Source: an uncultured Clostridia bacterium (GTDB taxonomy: Bacteria > Bacillota > Clostridia > Oscillospirales > Oscillospiraceae). Taken from it: DNA of 13,857 nucleotides. The position numbers and the translations under genes are program-made. Positions 1 through 7,314 of this stretch are shown here, piece after piece (position 1 is the stretch's first letter; every line of letters begins with the position of its first letter). The stretch spans positions 1 through 13,857 of the forward strand of contig CAMWSZ010000031.1 of assembly GCA_947177005.1 (NCBI GenBank), written 5' to 3'. The notes under the pieces are model-generated. The model did not search any database, was not told the origin of the DNA, and saw only the letters and a program-made list of their open reading frames with translations.

Positions 1-71
1 TAGCTGCCTATCAGGAGGAGATCAAGGATGTACCGCCGGAAAAAATAGCGTATGTGGACGAGTGCGGCATC

Positions 72-81
72 GATACCTATC
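72..81. repeat. Target-site duplication, left copy
   Basis: GATACCTATC, identical to 214-223. In the IS630 gene it encodes the DTY of the DECGIDTY motif, and one copy is needed to restore the transposase frame. Confidence 0.88.
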
Positions 82-213
82 CAATGTCAACAACTTAAGG
101 AAATTGGAATTTTGAGGAAGGAGTTAGCGAAGTAAGATTGTGCTAAAAATTCCGTAACTTGTGCTACATTTCCAACTTTGAGGATTTACCAGATGCTTAA
201 GTTGCTGACATTG
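82..213. mobile_element. 132-bp MITE with IS4/IS231-like inverted ends
   Basis: The left end reads CAATGTCAACAACTTAAG (82-99) and the right end is its inverted copy CTTAAGTTGCTGACATTG (196-213), with one mismatch in 18. The element is flanked by identical 10-bp direct repeats GATACCTATC at 72-81 and 214-223. These two features show a transposon insertion with a target-site duplication. If the flanking C/G is counted as part of the ends, the repeat could be read as 8 bp. The interior holds no coding capacity, so a transposase would have to act in trans. The CAACTTAAG core of the ends and the 10-bp duplication resemble what I recall of the IS231 group of the IS4 family; that family assignment is from memory and not checked. 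It sits inside the IS630 transposase gene. Confidence 0.88.
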
Positions 214-223
214 GATACCTATC
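214..223. repeat. Target-site duplication, right copy
   Basis: GATACCTATC, the second copy of the 10-bp direct repeat flanking the MITE at 82-213. Confidence 0.88.
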
Positions 224-648
224 TCTATCGAGAGTATGTGTACACACTGAGAAACCAGAAAGTATTCAGCCGCATCAGCGGGCGCAAATTTGAGCGTTGT
301 GGCATTGTTGCAGCAAAACTGGGCAAAGATATTCTGGCCCAGTTCCAGTATAGTGGAACGATGAACACTACCCTGTTTGAGTCTTGGTTTACGGATCAGC
401 TTCTTCCTTCTTTGGACAAGGGTACCGTGATTGTAATGGATAATGCGTCTTTCCATTCCAAGGCACGGCTTCCTTCTGCTGCCCAAAAATGTGGATGCCG
501 TGTGGTTTTTCTTCCCCCTTACTCCCCGGAACTCAATCCTATTGAAAATTTCTGGGCTTGGTTCAAAGCTACCTTACGCTGTATCCTTCCTCAGTTCTCC
601 TCCTTTGATGATGCTCTTTCTGATGCTTTTCAACTGTGGTAACTATAA

Positions 649-699
649 AAAACCAGATACGGGAAGCCGATCCTTTAGCGGTTTCCCGTATCCGGTTTT
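649..699 (-). terminator. Rho-independent terminator after the kinase gene (possibly bidirectional)
   Basis: A 17-bp stem is formed by 649-665 and 683-699, with a single mismatch at the centre. The 17-nt apical segment can pair a little further (CCG with CGG). Read on the - strand the hairpin begins 7 nt after the kinase stop and is followed by a run of six U. Read on the + strand it begins 6 nt after the transposase stop and is followed by four U. It therefore marks the end of the long - strand block and probably also stops transcription from the IS630 side. Confidence 0.8.
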
Positions 700-706
700 C
701 CGTCAT

Positions 707-2797
707 TTACATTGGGACGTGTAGTTCTTTCAGTTTCTCTTCCGCTTCAGGGGAACCTCCCTTTGCTGCTGCTTTATACCAGATAATTGCCTTATTTCTG
801 TTTTTCTCAGTGCCGTAGCCGTGAAGGAAACAGTCCCCCAGACGGTCTTGGGCTTCGAGAGATCCATGCTCGGCGGCCTTTCTGAACCAGTTAAATGCCT
901 CAGCGTGATCCATAGTGATTCCATTGAGTCCCCCATAGTAGCATTCGCCCAAGTAATACTGCGACGCGACATGGTTTTGACCTGCGGCATCACGGAGCAA
1001 CTTGATTGCTTCAAATGGACTTTTACGGATACCGTCACCGGTCAGATAGCAAACGGCAAGGCCGAATTGGCCGCCCGGATCGCCCAGATCGGCAGCGCGC
1101 TCGTACCATACGACGGCCTGGCGAACGTCCTTCGGTACGCCAATGCCGTGATAATAGCAATCTGCAAGCCAGGATTGGGCTTGGGCATGGCCTCGTTCTG
1201 CCGCCATTCTGAACCACCTGACGGCTTTGCTCTTGTTGTTGCTGGACGCCGGGACACCGTCGTCTCTGTAGTAGCAAACGCCTAAAGTCCAGTAAGCAGT
1301 GCTGTCGCCTTGTTCGGCAGCTTTGCTCACCCATTTGATAGCTTCAAAGTGGTCTTCCTCAACGCCCATTCCGTTATAGTAGCATTCGCTTAGGCTAAGC
1401 TGGGCGGAAACGTCACCTTGCTCTGCAGCCCTCATAAACCAAGCCACGGCCTTGGCCGGATTGGGAGATATGCCTTTTCCGCCGAAGCGGTATACCTCTC
1501 CGAACCGATACTGCGCAGACGGATCGCCCTCCGAAGCCAACTGAGCAAGTTGCGCAGTATCAAGAACAGAGTATTCGGGCTTAACGGTAGGTGTATGCTG
1601 GGACATTTCTGATTGCTTGCCTCTGATGTCATGCTGGGAAGGCAGTAAGAACGAATCTCCGGGGCGCGCTGTGTCGGTTTGGTACATATCCCTGTCGGAG
1701 CCGCTACCTTTTCCCACGGCGAATTCGTCACCCGATCTAGCGTACTCGGTCTTATATTGTTCTGGATCGCTTACGGAACGTGGCATTTTACTCCCCGTTT
1801 GGCCTGGGCTTGCCGTGGCTGTGGCATAGGGGTCTGGTACCCCTGGTTTTAGGGGACGAACGGTCAGGTTAGACGAAGGGCACACCAGCGTCCTGCCGTT
1901 TGGCCGAGGGGACAATGCCTCTAGGTTGTATAAGAATTCCTCGGCACTCTGGAATCGGTTCTCTGGTCGATATGCACATGCTCTGAGAATGATGCCAGAC
2001 AGTGCTTCGCTGCAAAATTCAGGCCGAGGCAGGGGAGCCCCATCAATTCGACGCTGATTTGCATCGTCAGAATTTAATGTGAATGTGCTTGAAAGAAACG
2101 GAAGACGGTTGTGGTTACTCAGATAATACAGGCTCAAGCCCAAACTATAAATGTCCGTCAGCGGGTTTGCCTGTCTAAATTTAACCTGCTCAGGTGCGGC
2201 GAATGGAGGTGTGCATTCGATTCTGGTTACTGGATCTTCCGGTCGTTTGATTCGGGCAATTCCAAAGTCACCTAAGACATAATCGCCCAATTTGTTGCGA
2301 AAAATGTTGTGAGGCTTAATGTCGCGATGAATAATATTAATCTGGTGGCATCTAACCAGCGCCTTACAGAGGTCTTTTCCAAGAGTAATAATCTGATTCT
2401 CTGACAAGGGCTCCTTATCTATAACAAATTGGTTAATATTTTCCAAAAGCGGCATCTGGATCAGCATATCACATCCGAAGGAAAGCTCTTCATCCCAATC
2501 CTTAAAACAGTATCGCTCGTACTGCATAACATGGGGAACTTGTTTTAATTCGTATAATATCTTAACCTCAAGAGCCGCCTTATCGCAGAGCGCATCACGG
2601 CTTATCTGGTAGTCTGCGTAATATGATTTCTTTCCACGCATATTGAAAATAGGAACGACTTTTAGGGCCGTCTCAAGACCATCTTTGGAAACAAGGCGGT
2701 AAACAATGGTCGTCCCGCCTGAGCCTTGGCCTATTTCGTTTTTTATTGTCCCGTCAAATATTTCTCCGTACTGCATCAAACGAGTAATAGCGGCCAT
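707..2797 (-). CDS. Ser/Thr protein kinase with C-terminal Sel1 repeats
   Basis: A 696-residue cytosolic protein with no membrane segment. The Hanks-type kinase domain spans about residues 10-292: glycine-rich loop GQGSGG (23-28), ATP-binding K46 in ALKVV, alphaC E77, catalytic HRDIKPHN (D159, N164), DFG (177-179) and APE (201-203). All key residues are present, so it should be active. T191 and T196 lie in the activation loop. Residues 295-415 are a Ser/Thr/Pro-rich linker with a twice-repeated YxT[ED]xARxGDxF motif. Residues about 418-690 are seven Sel1-type (TPR-like) repeats, usually protein-interaction scaffolds. The ATG is preceded by AAAGGAG. It is the last gene of the operon, 17 bp after the permease gene, and ends at a terminator. 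The FHA-bearing ATPase two genes upstream is the obvious phospho-target or partner, as with PknF and Rv1747 in Mycobacterium; that role is inferred. Confidence 0.93.
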   Translation of the reverse strand: MAAITRLMQYGEIFDGTIKNEIGQGSGGTTIVYRLVSKDGLETALKVVPIFNMRGKKSYYADYQISRDALCDKAALEVKILYELKQVPHVMQYERYCFKDWDEELSFGCDMLIQMPLLENINQFVIDKEPLSENQIITLGKDLCKALVRCHQINIIHRDIKPHNIFRNKLGDYVLGDFGIARIKRPEDPVTRIECTPPFAAPEQVKFRQANPLTDIYSLGLSLYYLSNHNRLPFLSSTFTLNSDDANQRRIDGAPLPRPEFCSEALSGIILRACAYRPENRFQSAEEFLYNLEALSPRPNGRTLVCPSSNLTVRPLKPGVPDPYATATASPGQTGSKMPRSVSDPEQYKTEYARSGDEFAVGKGSGSDRDMYQTDTARPGDSFLLPSQHDIRGKQSEMSQHTPTVKPEYSVLDTAQLAQLASEGDPSAQYRFGEVYRFGGKGISPNPAKAVAWFMRAAEQGDVSAQLSLSECYYNGMGVEEDHFEAIKWVSKAAEQGDSTAYWTLGVCYYRDDGVPASSNNKSKAVRWFRMAAERGHAQAQSWLADCYYHGIGVPKDVRQAVVWYERAADLGDPGGQFGLAVCYLTGDGIRKSPFEAIKLLRDAAGQNHVASQYYLGECYYGGLNGITMDHAEAFNWFRKAAEHGSLEAQDRLGDCFLHGYGTEKNRNKAIIWYKAAAKGGSPEAEEKLKELHVPM

Positions 2798-2814
2798 AAA
2801 CGAACCATCTCCTT

Positions 2815-3675
2815 TTATCGAGAGTCCTTTGATATACGATGTAATACAAGATTACCTAATAAAATAAATCCTACTGCGAATGCAGCCAACACGAGCCATG
2901 AAACAATCAAATGCTGGTCTGAGTACGTAAACATCTCTTCCGCCTCATGTGGTATCATAGAAAACTGTTCATTAATTTTAAGTGGAATCGAATTCAAGTC
3001 GCTTATGCTCCCCAATGCCTCCATCCCCCAGCGGCTGAGCATAGAATATGAGAGAATCCGCGATATGCCATCCATATTGAACAAAATTCCAGAGAATATC
3101 AGTTGAAGGATCAAGACATATGGCGCGACAATGCTGGCGGTCTCCGCTTTTTTGACAAAGCAAGAGATAAACAAGCCCATTCCATCCGCAGCGAACATAA
3201 GGAGAAACGTAGAAATATTGTATTCAACGAGGACAGCTGGAAAAATCAGACCGTTTTCAGGCAACTCGTTTCCATATATCAGGTGGATGCTGAACAGACC
3301 GCATGTGAGAAACACGGTTTGCACGAGACACAGAATAGCCTGTACGACTGCTTTAGAGAGCGTGTAACACCCCAATCTCATCCCAGCCGCATAATCGCGC
3401 CGAATGCTGTCGCGCTCTTTGGCGACAATTTGAATGGAGTTAAAGAGCCCACCCCATATGGCAGCGCAACAAAACACAAAGCAAGCTGATTTCGTCCCTT
3501 CGTAGTTCACGAACATATCCTTGCCGGCAATAAACACCGTAACGGCAGATGCAACAATCGGGAACAGGAATGACAGATTAAAACTCCTGCGATCATATAC
3601 GAGCACCAAAAATGAACGCCGCATCAGGGCAAGCAGTTCCTTGAGAGGGTTAATGCGCCTCAGTCTTTGAGACAA
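2815..3675 (-). CDS. ABC-2 type (ABCG-like) permease
   Basis: A 286-residue membrane protein with six predicted helices at about 36-51, 62-83, 108-133, 143-171, 181-199 and 255-277, and a long external segment between the fifth and sixth, the ABCG half-transporter layout. KERDSIRR (86-93) after helix 2 and LSRWGMEAL (213-221) match conserved ABCG/ABC-2 positions. It would form the transmembrane half of an exporter with the ATPase encoded just upstream. In Mycobacterium Rv1747 the same parts occur as one fused chain. The start is TTG at 3673-3675, supported by a perfect AAGGAGG (3684-3690) 8 nt upstream; that Shine-Dalgarno lies in the last codons of the ATPase gene, so translation is likely coupled. 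The substrate is unknown. Confidence 0.9.
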   Translation of the reverse strand: MSQRLRRINPLKELLALMRRSFLVLVYDRRSFNLSFLFPIVASAVTVFIAGKDMFVNYEGTKSACFVFCCAAIWGGLFNSIQIVAKERDSIRRDYAAGMRLGCYTLSKAVVQAILCLVQTVFLTCGLFSIHLIYGNELPENGLIFPAVLVEYNISTFLLMFAADGMGLFISCFVKKAETASIVAPYVLILQLIFSGILFNMDGISRILSYSMLSRWGMEALGSISDLNSIPLKINEQFSMIPHEAEEMFTYSDQHLIVSWLVLAAFAVGFILLGNLVLHRISKDSR

Positions 3676-3678
3676 CTG

Positions 3679-5211
3679 TTACACCTCCTTGACGTACCGC
3701 TCCGGATTTTCTTCGAGAAGAGAATAGATTCTGTCAAATGAATCAACATTGAAGTATCGCTTGGCCTCGGCCGGTGTCCCTGCGAAACTGAGCCTGCCTA
3801 CATTGTTCGCTTTCGTCAATATAATTACCCTGTCGAACAGGTCGATAAGTGACTCCTCGTGTATGACGGTCAGCACACACTTATTGTCTTGGTGGGCAAA
3901 CTGGCGGAGGATTTGCAGGATGTGCTGGACCGTGTTTACGTCAAGATTGGCCATGGGCTCGTCCATGCAGAGAAGTTCCCGATCCGCGACAAGCTCGATC
4001 CCAAGACTCACACGCTTTTGTTCTCCTCCGCTCAGCTTCGCAATCCTAGTTTTCCGTTTTTCTTCCAGCCGCAGAAGGCCCAGTACAGAATCGACCCTAT
4101 CCTTGATCTCCTGCTTCGTGGTATCGCCCGGCAGCCGAATCAGCGCGGCATGGCGAAGTTCCTCTTCGACCGGTAGCAGTTCGTTGACAATGTTGCGCTG
4201 CGGCGCGGAGCTGATCAGGCATTTCAGGCGTCCGTAATTCCTGTACAGGTCTTCGCCCATTAACTGGACCGTTCCCAAGACTCCTGCCTGCTCGTTACCG
4301 TTGAGACAGTCCATCAACGTGCTTTTGCCCGCACCGGATACGCCGAGGATCGCGGCCATCTCGCCGCGGTACAGCTCAACTTTGATGTTCCTCAAGAGGG
4401 GAATCACCTTGCCACCACTGCCCAAGATGGTTTTCTCCCGTATGTCGGCCCTTAAAATTGGCTGCCGCACGGCCGCAGGCTGGTTGCGTTCCGGTTCTAT
4501 ACGCCGCGGCGCTTCACACGAGAGCTCTTTACTGTTGTAGACAAGAGAGTCCCCGATAAAGATAAAGTGGAAGTCGCAAATTGAGAAGCAATCCTTTTCC
4601 CGCAGGAGTGTCGCGTTTTTTATCTGTTTGCCGTTTAACCATGTTCCGTCCATGCTTCCGCAATCCGAAACGTAATAGTTGCCGTTCAGTCGTGTGACTA
4701 GCGCGTGTTTGCTGGAAATATAGGAGCGTGGCAAAACTATATCGCAGAACACGCTGTTTCTCCCAATAGCCGTCTCCTCGCGATCTGCCAAGGAAAGAAC
4801 GCTCCACTCGCCCTGTATGGCATTGGACGTGACGAGCATCCACACGCCTCTAGGATCGGGTTTGCTCAGATCTTCGTAGTCTATGCGGAGAATATCCCCA
4901 GGACTGAGCATAATAGGGCTGATCTGCTTTTTGATACCCTGCTTAATCTTCCTTCCGTTGTAGAATGTACCGTTTTTGCTGCCTTTGTCGCAGTAAAATA
5001 GTTGGTTCTCAATCATAAGGAATTCTCCATGGCTACGCCCCGCTATGGGTGAGGAAAGGGGAATATCCGGGTTGCTGACGGGAGTGGCCCTGCCAATAGT
5101 TAATTTCTCAGGGAAACTAAGGCGGTAACTTTTAATTTCTCCTTGTTCCAGTACGACAAGGCTAAGTCCGCTCGATGCCGGTTCAAATGAAACAGTTTCC
5201 ATCTCATTCAT
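3679..5211 (-). CDS. ABC transporter ATPase with two N-terminal FHA domains
   Basis: Positions here count from an in-frame GTG at 5221-5223. I prefer the ATG at residue 5, which overlaps the upstream stop as TAATG. FHA1 spans about 22-120 (GR 44-45, RSH 63-65, GSKNGT 81-86). FHA2 spans about 135-225 (GR 154-155, SSKH 170-173, GSMDGT 189-194). A linker of about 40 residues leads to an ABCG-class nucleotide-binding domain: Walker A GVSGAGKS (294-301), Q-loop Q342, signature LSGGEQKR (397-404), Walker B LLCMDEP (417-423) and switch H455. FHA domains bind phosphothreonine, so the ATPase can dock onto a phosphorylated partner, most simply the kinase in the same operon. The domain order FHA-FHA-ATPase is that of Rv1747, but here the permease is a separate gene 3 bp downstream. 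A GGAG lies 11 nt before the ATG. Confidence 0.93.
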   Translation of the reverse strand: MNEMETVSFEPASSGLSLVVLEQGEIKSYRLSFPEKLTIGRATPVSNPDIPLSSPIAGRSHGEFLMIENQLFYCDKGSKNGTFYNGRKIKQGIKKQISPIMLSPGDILRIDYEDLSKPDPRGVWMLVTSNAIQGEWSVLSLADREETAIGRNSVFCDIVLPRSYISSKHALVTRLNGNYYVSDCGSMDGTWLNGKQIKNATLLREKDCFSICDFHFIFIGDSLVYNSKELSCEAPRRIEPERNQPAAVRQPILRADIREKTILGSGGKVIPLLRNIKVELYRGEMAAILGVSGAGKSTLMDCLNGNEQAGVLGTVQLMGEDLYRNYGRLKCLISSAPQRNIVNELLPVEEELRHAALIRLPGDTTKQEIKDRVDSVLGLLRLEEKRKTRIAKLSGGEQKRVSLGIELVADRELLCMDEPMANLDVNTVQHILQILRQFAHQDNKCVLTVIHEESLIDLFDRVIILTKANNVGRLSFAGTPAEAKRYFNVDSFDRIYSLLEENPERYVKEV

Positions 5212-6227
5212 TAAGCGTTGCACTCCAAATCGTTTAACAGCAAATCATCTCCCGCAAGATCAAGGGCTTCCAACGTCTTTCGTGCAAGGTCGCATAAGTC
5301 GTTCCCACCATCGCAGAAAATCTGATCGTTCAACTCTGCGTCGATCAAAGTATAGATAATCGCTGCCTCAACCGGGTTCTTTGCGCATAGGGTTTCCATT
5401 TGGGCAAAGGACAGCATCTGGTTAACCTGCTCCACCGTCATATTGAGATGAAGCCCCAGGGCAATCACCTTCCGGCGAAGCGGAAACCACTTCCTTTGCC
5501 TGATGGCCGACACGCATTGGCGCATGGAGGACGTCCAGCCCTGCGTGTTGGCAAGGGAGTGGATGCTGTACTGTTTGTCGTTGATCTTGTCGTAGTTGTT
5601 CGCGACGATAAACGCCTGCACATAGGAATAGAACTTTTCATATTTGTGCAGGTATGAAGAAGCGTTCTGCTTTATGAATTCGACCAGTTCGTCCTCGGAC
5701 TGCACCTTGAGGAGTTCCTCGCCCAATGCGGACGTATCGTACGACGGCGAGGAGACCGGAACCCGCATGTTTTTCATAGCGCTTTCGATCTTACCGAGGA
5801 TAAGCGTGTATAGTTGGTAGGTATGGGGATAAATTTCCGAGTTGAGTACAAAGATGCACACGCTGTCCTCAAGTGACTTCGGGTAAAGCGCGGGATACTT
5901 CCCGTACCGCTGAAGGAAGAAATTGAATTTCTTAAGATCGTAATGCGCCGCGAATCCTATTCTGATGAAGTGCTCACGTCCGCTGGGCAGAGAGCCGTTG
6001 CACCACTTCGAGACCGCCGGCCTCGTAACCTCGCATAGCCTGGCAAACGAATCCCTTGTGTAATGGTTTTCGGCAATAATCGAGTTGATTTTCTCCTTCC
6101 ATGCGATTCGCTCGTCCTGTAGACGGGGCAGTATTTCCCTCCGGAAATCGGAAGGATCGTCGCAACGACGAACTTGGTCTTCGAGGTCGCACGTGGTAAA
6201 TTCTCCTGGGGTCAAGTTGTGTTCCAT
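5211..6227 (-). CDS. HTH (XRE/Cro-like) protein with internal duplication
   Basis: Length 338 residues from the ATG at 6225-6227, chosen because AAAGGAG lies 10 nt upstream; an in-frame start 16 codons earlier has no such site and would overlap the preceding gene. Residues about 44-96 look like a Cro-type helix-turn-helix, with YTRDSFARLCEVTRPAVSKW covering the turn and recognition helix. The rest is helical and not recognised. Residues about 80-132 and 239-290 resemble each other (for example PSGREHFIRIGF and FPLRRKVIALGL, followed by similar helices), suggesting an old duplication whose second copy has a degenerate HTH. No signal peptide or membrane helix is seen. It lies 25 bp after the Sel1/CFI-box gene and is coupled to the ATPase gene by TAATG. 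It may regulate the operon or act as an adaptor; both are inference. Confidence 0.75.
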   Translation of the reverse strand: MEHNLTPGEFTTCDLEDQVRRCDDPSDFRREILPRLQDERIAWKEKINSIIAENHYTRDSFARLCEVTRPAVSKWCNGSLPSGREHFIRIGFAAHYDLKKFNFFLQRYGKYPALYPKSLEDSVCIFVLNSEIYPHTYQLYTLILGKIESAMKNMRVPVSSPSYDTSALGEELLKVQSEDELVEFIKQNASSYLHKYEKFYSYVQAFIVANNYDKINDKQYSIHSLANTQGWTSSMRQCVSAIRQRKWFPLRRKVIALGLHLNMTVEQVNQMLSFAQMETLCAKNPVEAAIIYTLIDAELNDQIFCDGGNDLCDLARKTLEALDLAGDDLLLNDLECNA

Positions 6228-6252
6228 GCTCTTGATGCTCCTTTCTGCGGCA

Positions 6253-7134
6253 TTAGTCCCTGCACAGACGTGCAACGAATCGGTCCAGCGCCGCCCGGAC
6301 CAGGCCGTTGATTCTCCTGGCTTTTTTCAGGCGTTCGGCAACCGGGGGGCTGAAGAAATAGTAAACCTTGATAAAGCACCTTCCAAGCCAGTGCTTTTGT
6401 AACACCTGATCCCGGAAAGAGCGCAGAACCAGAACCTCTGGTGCGTCATATGAGCCGTATACGGCAGTCGCAATATAGCAACCACCCCCATCAGACTGGG
6501 GAGCAGGGGCCTCTTTTTGTGGAATGACTCCATGGGCTTGGATATATGCCAGATTTGCTCTCGCGGCGGCCTCGTTATGGGGATTGCTCCGCATTATGAG
6601 GTTAAGCGCATTTGCTGCCTCTTCGACGCCGTTCAGGTAGGCACAGCAGGTCCAGTGCATGGCCTCTTGGAAGCCGTCATCTCCCTCATGCAACCGGGTT
6701 CTGGCAAGGTCAATCTGCGCCTTGGGATGGTTGCTGCATGCGGCGGCCCGCAGGTACTCCTCGCCAGCCATATGGTCCTCGCTCGTACCTAACCCGTCCA
6801 GGAGACACAGACCGACCCTGTACTGTGCCTCCGCGTTGCCGCCATCTGCGCTCTGCTTAAGGTACTTATAGCCCTGCTCGTCGTCCTCTTCGCAGCCGTT
6901 GCCCGACATGAGACAAAACCCGACCATGAATGCTATGTCATCGTCTCCGTGGTCTGCTGCCATTTTCCAATACGGCAAGGCGGCAAAGACGTTTTCGTCT
7001 GTGCCAGAAGGTCCCTCATAGTACACATTGCCAAGGTGCTTCATAGCTTCAACGTCTCCGTTGGCTGCCATTTCCTTTAAGTCTGAAATCAACTGATTGT
7101 ACTCCTGTTGATCTATGTATTCCTGCTGATCCAT
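6253..7134 (-). CDS. Sel1-repeat protein with CFI-box C-terminal domain
   Basis: Length 293 residues from the second in-frame ATG (7132-7134), which has GAAGGG at proper distance; the first ATG (7143) directly abuts that site. Residues about 15-200 contain Sel1-like repeats (AMKHLGNVYYEG, AFMVGFCLMSGNG, AQYRVGLCLLDGLG), the later ones decayed. A Pro/Gly-rich hinge leads to a C-terminal domain beginning GGGCYIATAVYGSYDAPEV, then LRSFRDQVL, GRCFIKVYYFFSPPVAE and a basic helix. This matches the CFI-box-CTERM family as I know it: Cys-Phe/Tyr-Ile-Ala-Thr-Ala, LRxFRD and YYxxSPxxA. That domain is widespread and of unproven function, sometimes suggested to be a sorting or processing signal. It is the first gene of the five-gene operon ending with the kinase. 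A 180-bp gap with candidate regulatory repeats lies upstream. Confidence 0.87.
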   Translation of the reverse strand: MDQQEYIDQQEYNQLISDLKEMAANGDVEAMKHLGNVYYEGPSGTDENVFAALPYWKMAADHGDDDIAFMVGFCLMSGNGCEEDDEQGYKYLKQSADGGNAEAQYRVGLCLLDGLGTSEDHMAGEEYLRAAACSNHPKAQIDLARTRLHEGDDGFQEAMHWTCCAYLNGVEEAANALNLIMRSNPHNEAAARANLAYIQAHGVIPQKEAPAPQSDGGGCYIATAVYGSYDAPEVLVLRSFRDQVLQKHWLGRCFIKVYYFFSPPVAERLKKARRINGLVRAALDRFVARLCRD

Positions 7135-7183
7135 AATAAACATCCCTTCTATAGTGTTTCGAGCGATTCACCCTTTACTAAAC

Positions 7184-7214
7184 CAAGTGTAGCCCACTTG
7201 ATACACTAAAGTGG
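7184..7214. promoter_or_regulatory. Cluster of overlapping inverted repeats, possible operator
   Basis: Three interleaved inverted repeats occur within 31 bp: CAAGTG (7184-7189) with CACTTG (7195-7200), AGTGTA (7186-7191) with TACACT (7202-7207), and CCACTT (7194-7199) with AAGTGG (7209-7214). They are built from an AGTG/CACT half-site. The site lies about 50 bp upstream of the first gene of the kinase operon, where a regulator could bind. The HTH protein of the same operon is a candidate binder; this is inference. Confidence 0.35.
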
Positions 7215-7237
7215 ACAATCGGACACTGATTACTCGC

Positions 7238-7302
7238 GGAGTGGGTCAGCAAATCCGCAGACTATACACAGCATTATAGTTTGCAACTTACTAACCCACT
7301 CC
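7238..7302. repeat. Long-loop inverted repeat in the intergenic region
   Basis: GGAGTGGGT at 7238-7246 is matched by ACCCACTCC at 7294-7302, separated by 47 nt that contain a TATAAT on the - strand (7273-7278). The loop is too long for a simple terminator of the Sel1 gene that ends at 7315, and no U-run follows. It could be an RNA stem in the leader, paired operator sites, or chance. Confidence 0.35.
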
Positions 7303-7314
7303 AGAGAACGGAAG

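Larger units (their letters stand above)
1..642 (+). pseudogene. IS630-family transposase, 3' part, interrupted by a MITE
   Basis: This is the catalytic C-terminal part of a DDE transposase of the IS630/Tc1-mariner type; the N-terminal DNA-binding part lies left of the window. Left of the insertion the frame starting at base 3 reads to VDECGIDTY (bases 54-80), which supplies the first catalytic Asp. After the insertion the frame resumes at base 214 with DTYLYREY and continues to a stop at 640-642. The second Asp is in VIVMDNASFH (bases 430-459). The catalytic Glu is in LPPYSPELNPIENFWAWFK, the IS630 hallmark. Removing the inserted element and one copy of its 10-bp target repeat restores one continuous frame. 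As it stands the left half stops at 96-98, after residues contributed by the insertion, and the 142-bp net gain shifts the frame. The copy is therefore inactivated recently and otherwise undecayed. The ends of the IS cannot be set because its left end is missing. Confidence 0.9.

Noticed and set aside
178..642. A complete 154-codon transposase ORF starting at 178
   Set aside because: Its first residues come from inside the MITE. The true gene is continuous with the DECGIDTY frame left of the insertion, so this is a fragment of a disrupted gene.
821..1829. Long open frames on the opposite strand and in other frames across the Sel1 part of the kinase gene
   Set aside because: They arise from the repetitive, GC-richer Sel1 coding sequence, lack ribosome binding sites and have low-complexity translations.
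5209..5223. GTG start at 5221-5223 for the FHA-ABC gene
   Set aside because: It would overlap the HTH gene by 13 bp and place GGAG at the start itself; the ATG at 5209-5211 forms a TAATG with the upstream stop. The difference is only four codons.
7238..7302. Inverted repeat GGAGTGGGT/ACCCACTCC as terminator of the 171-residue Sel1 gene
   Set aside because: The loop is 47 nt and no U-run follows, so it is not a rho-independent terminator; it is listed only as a repeat.
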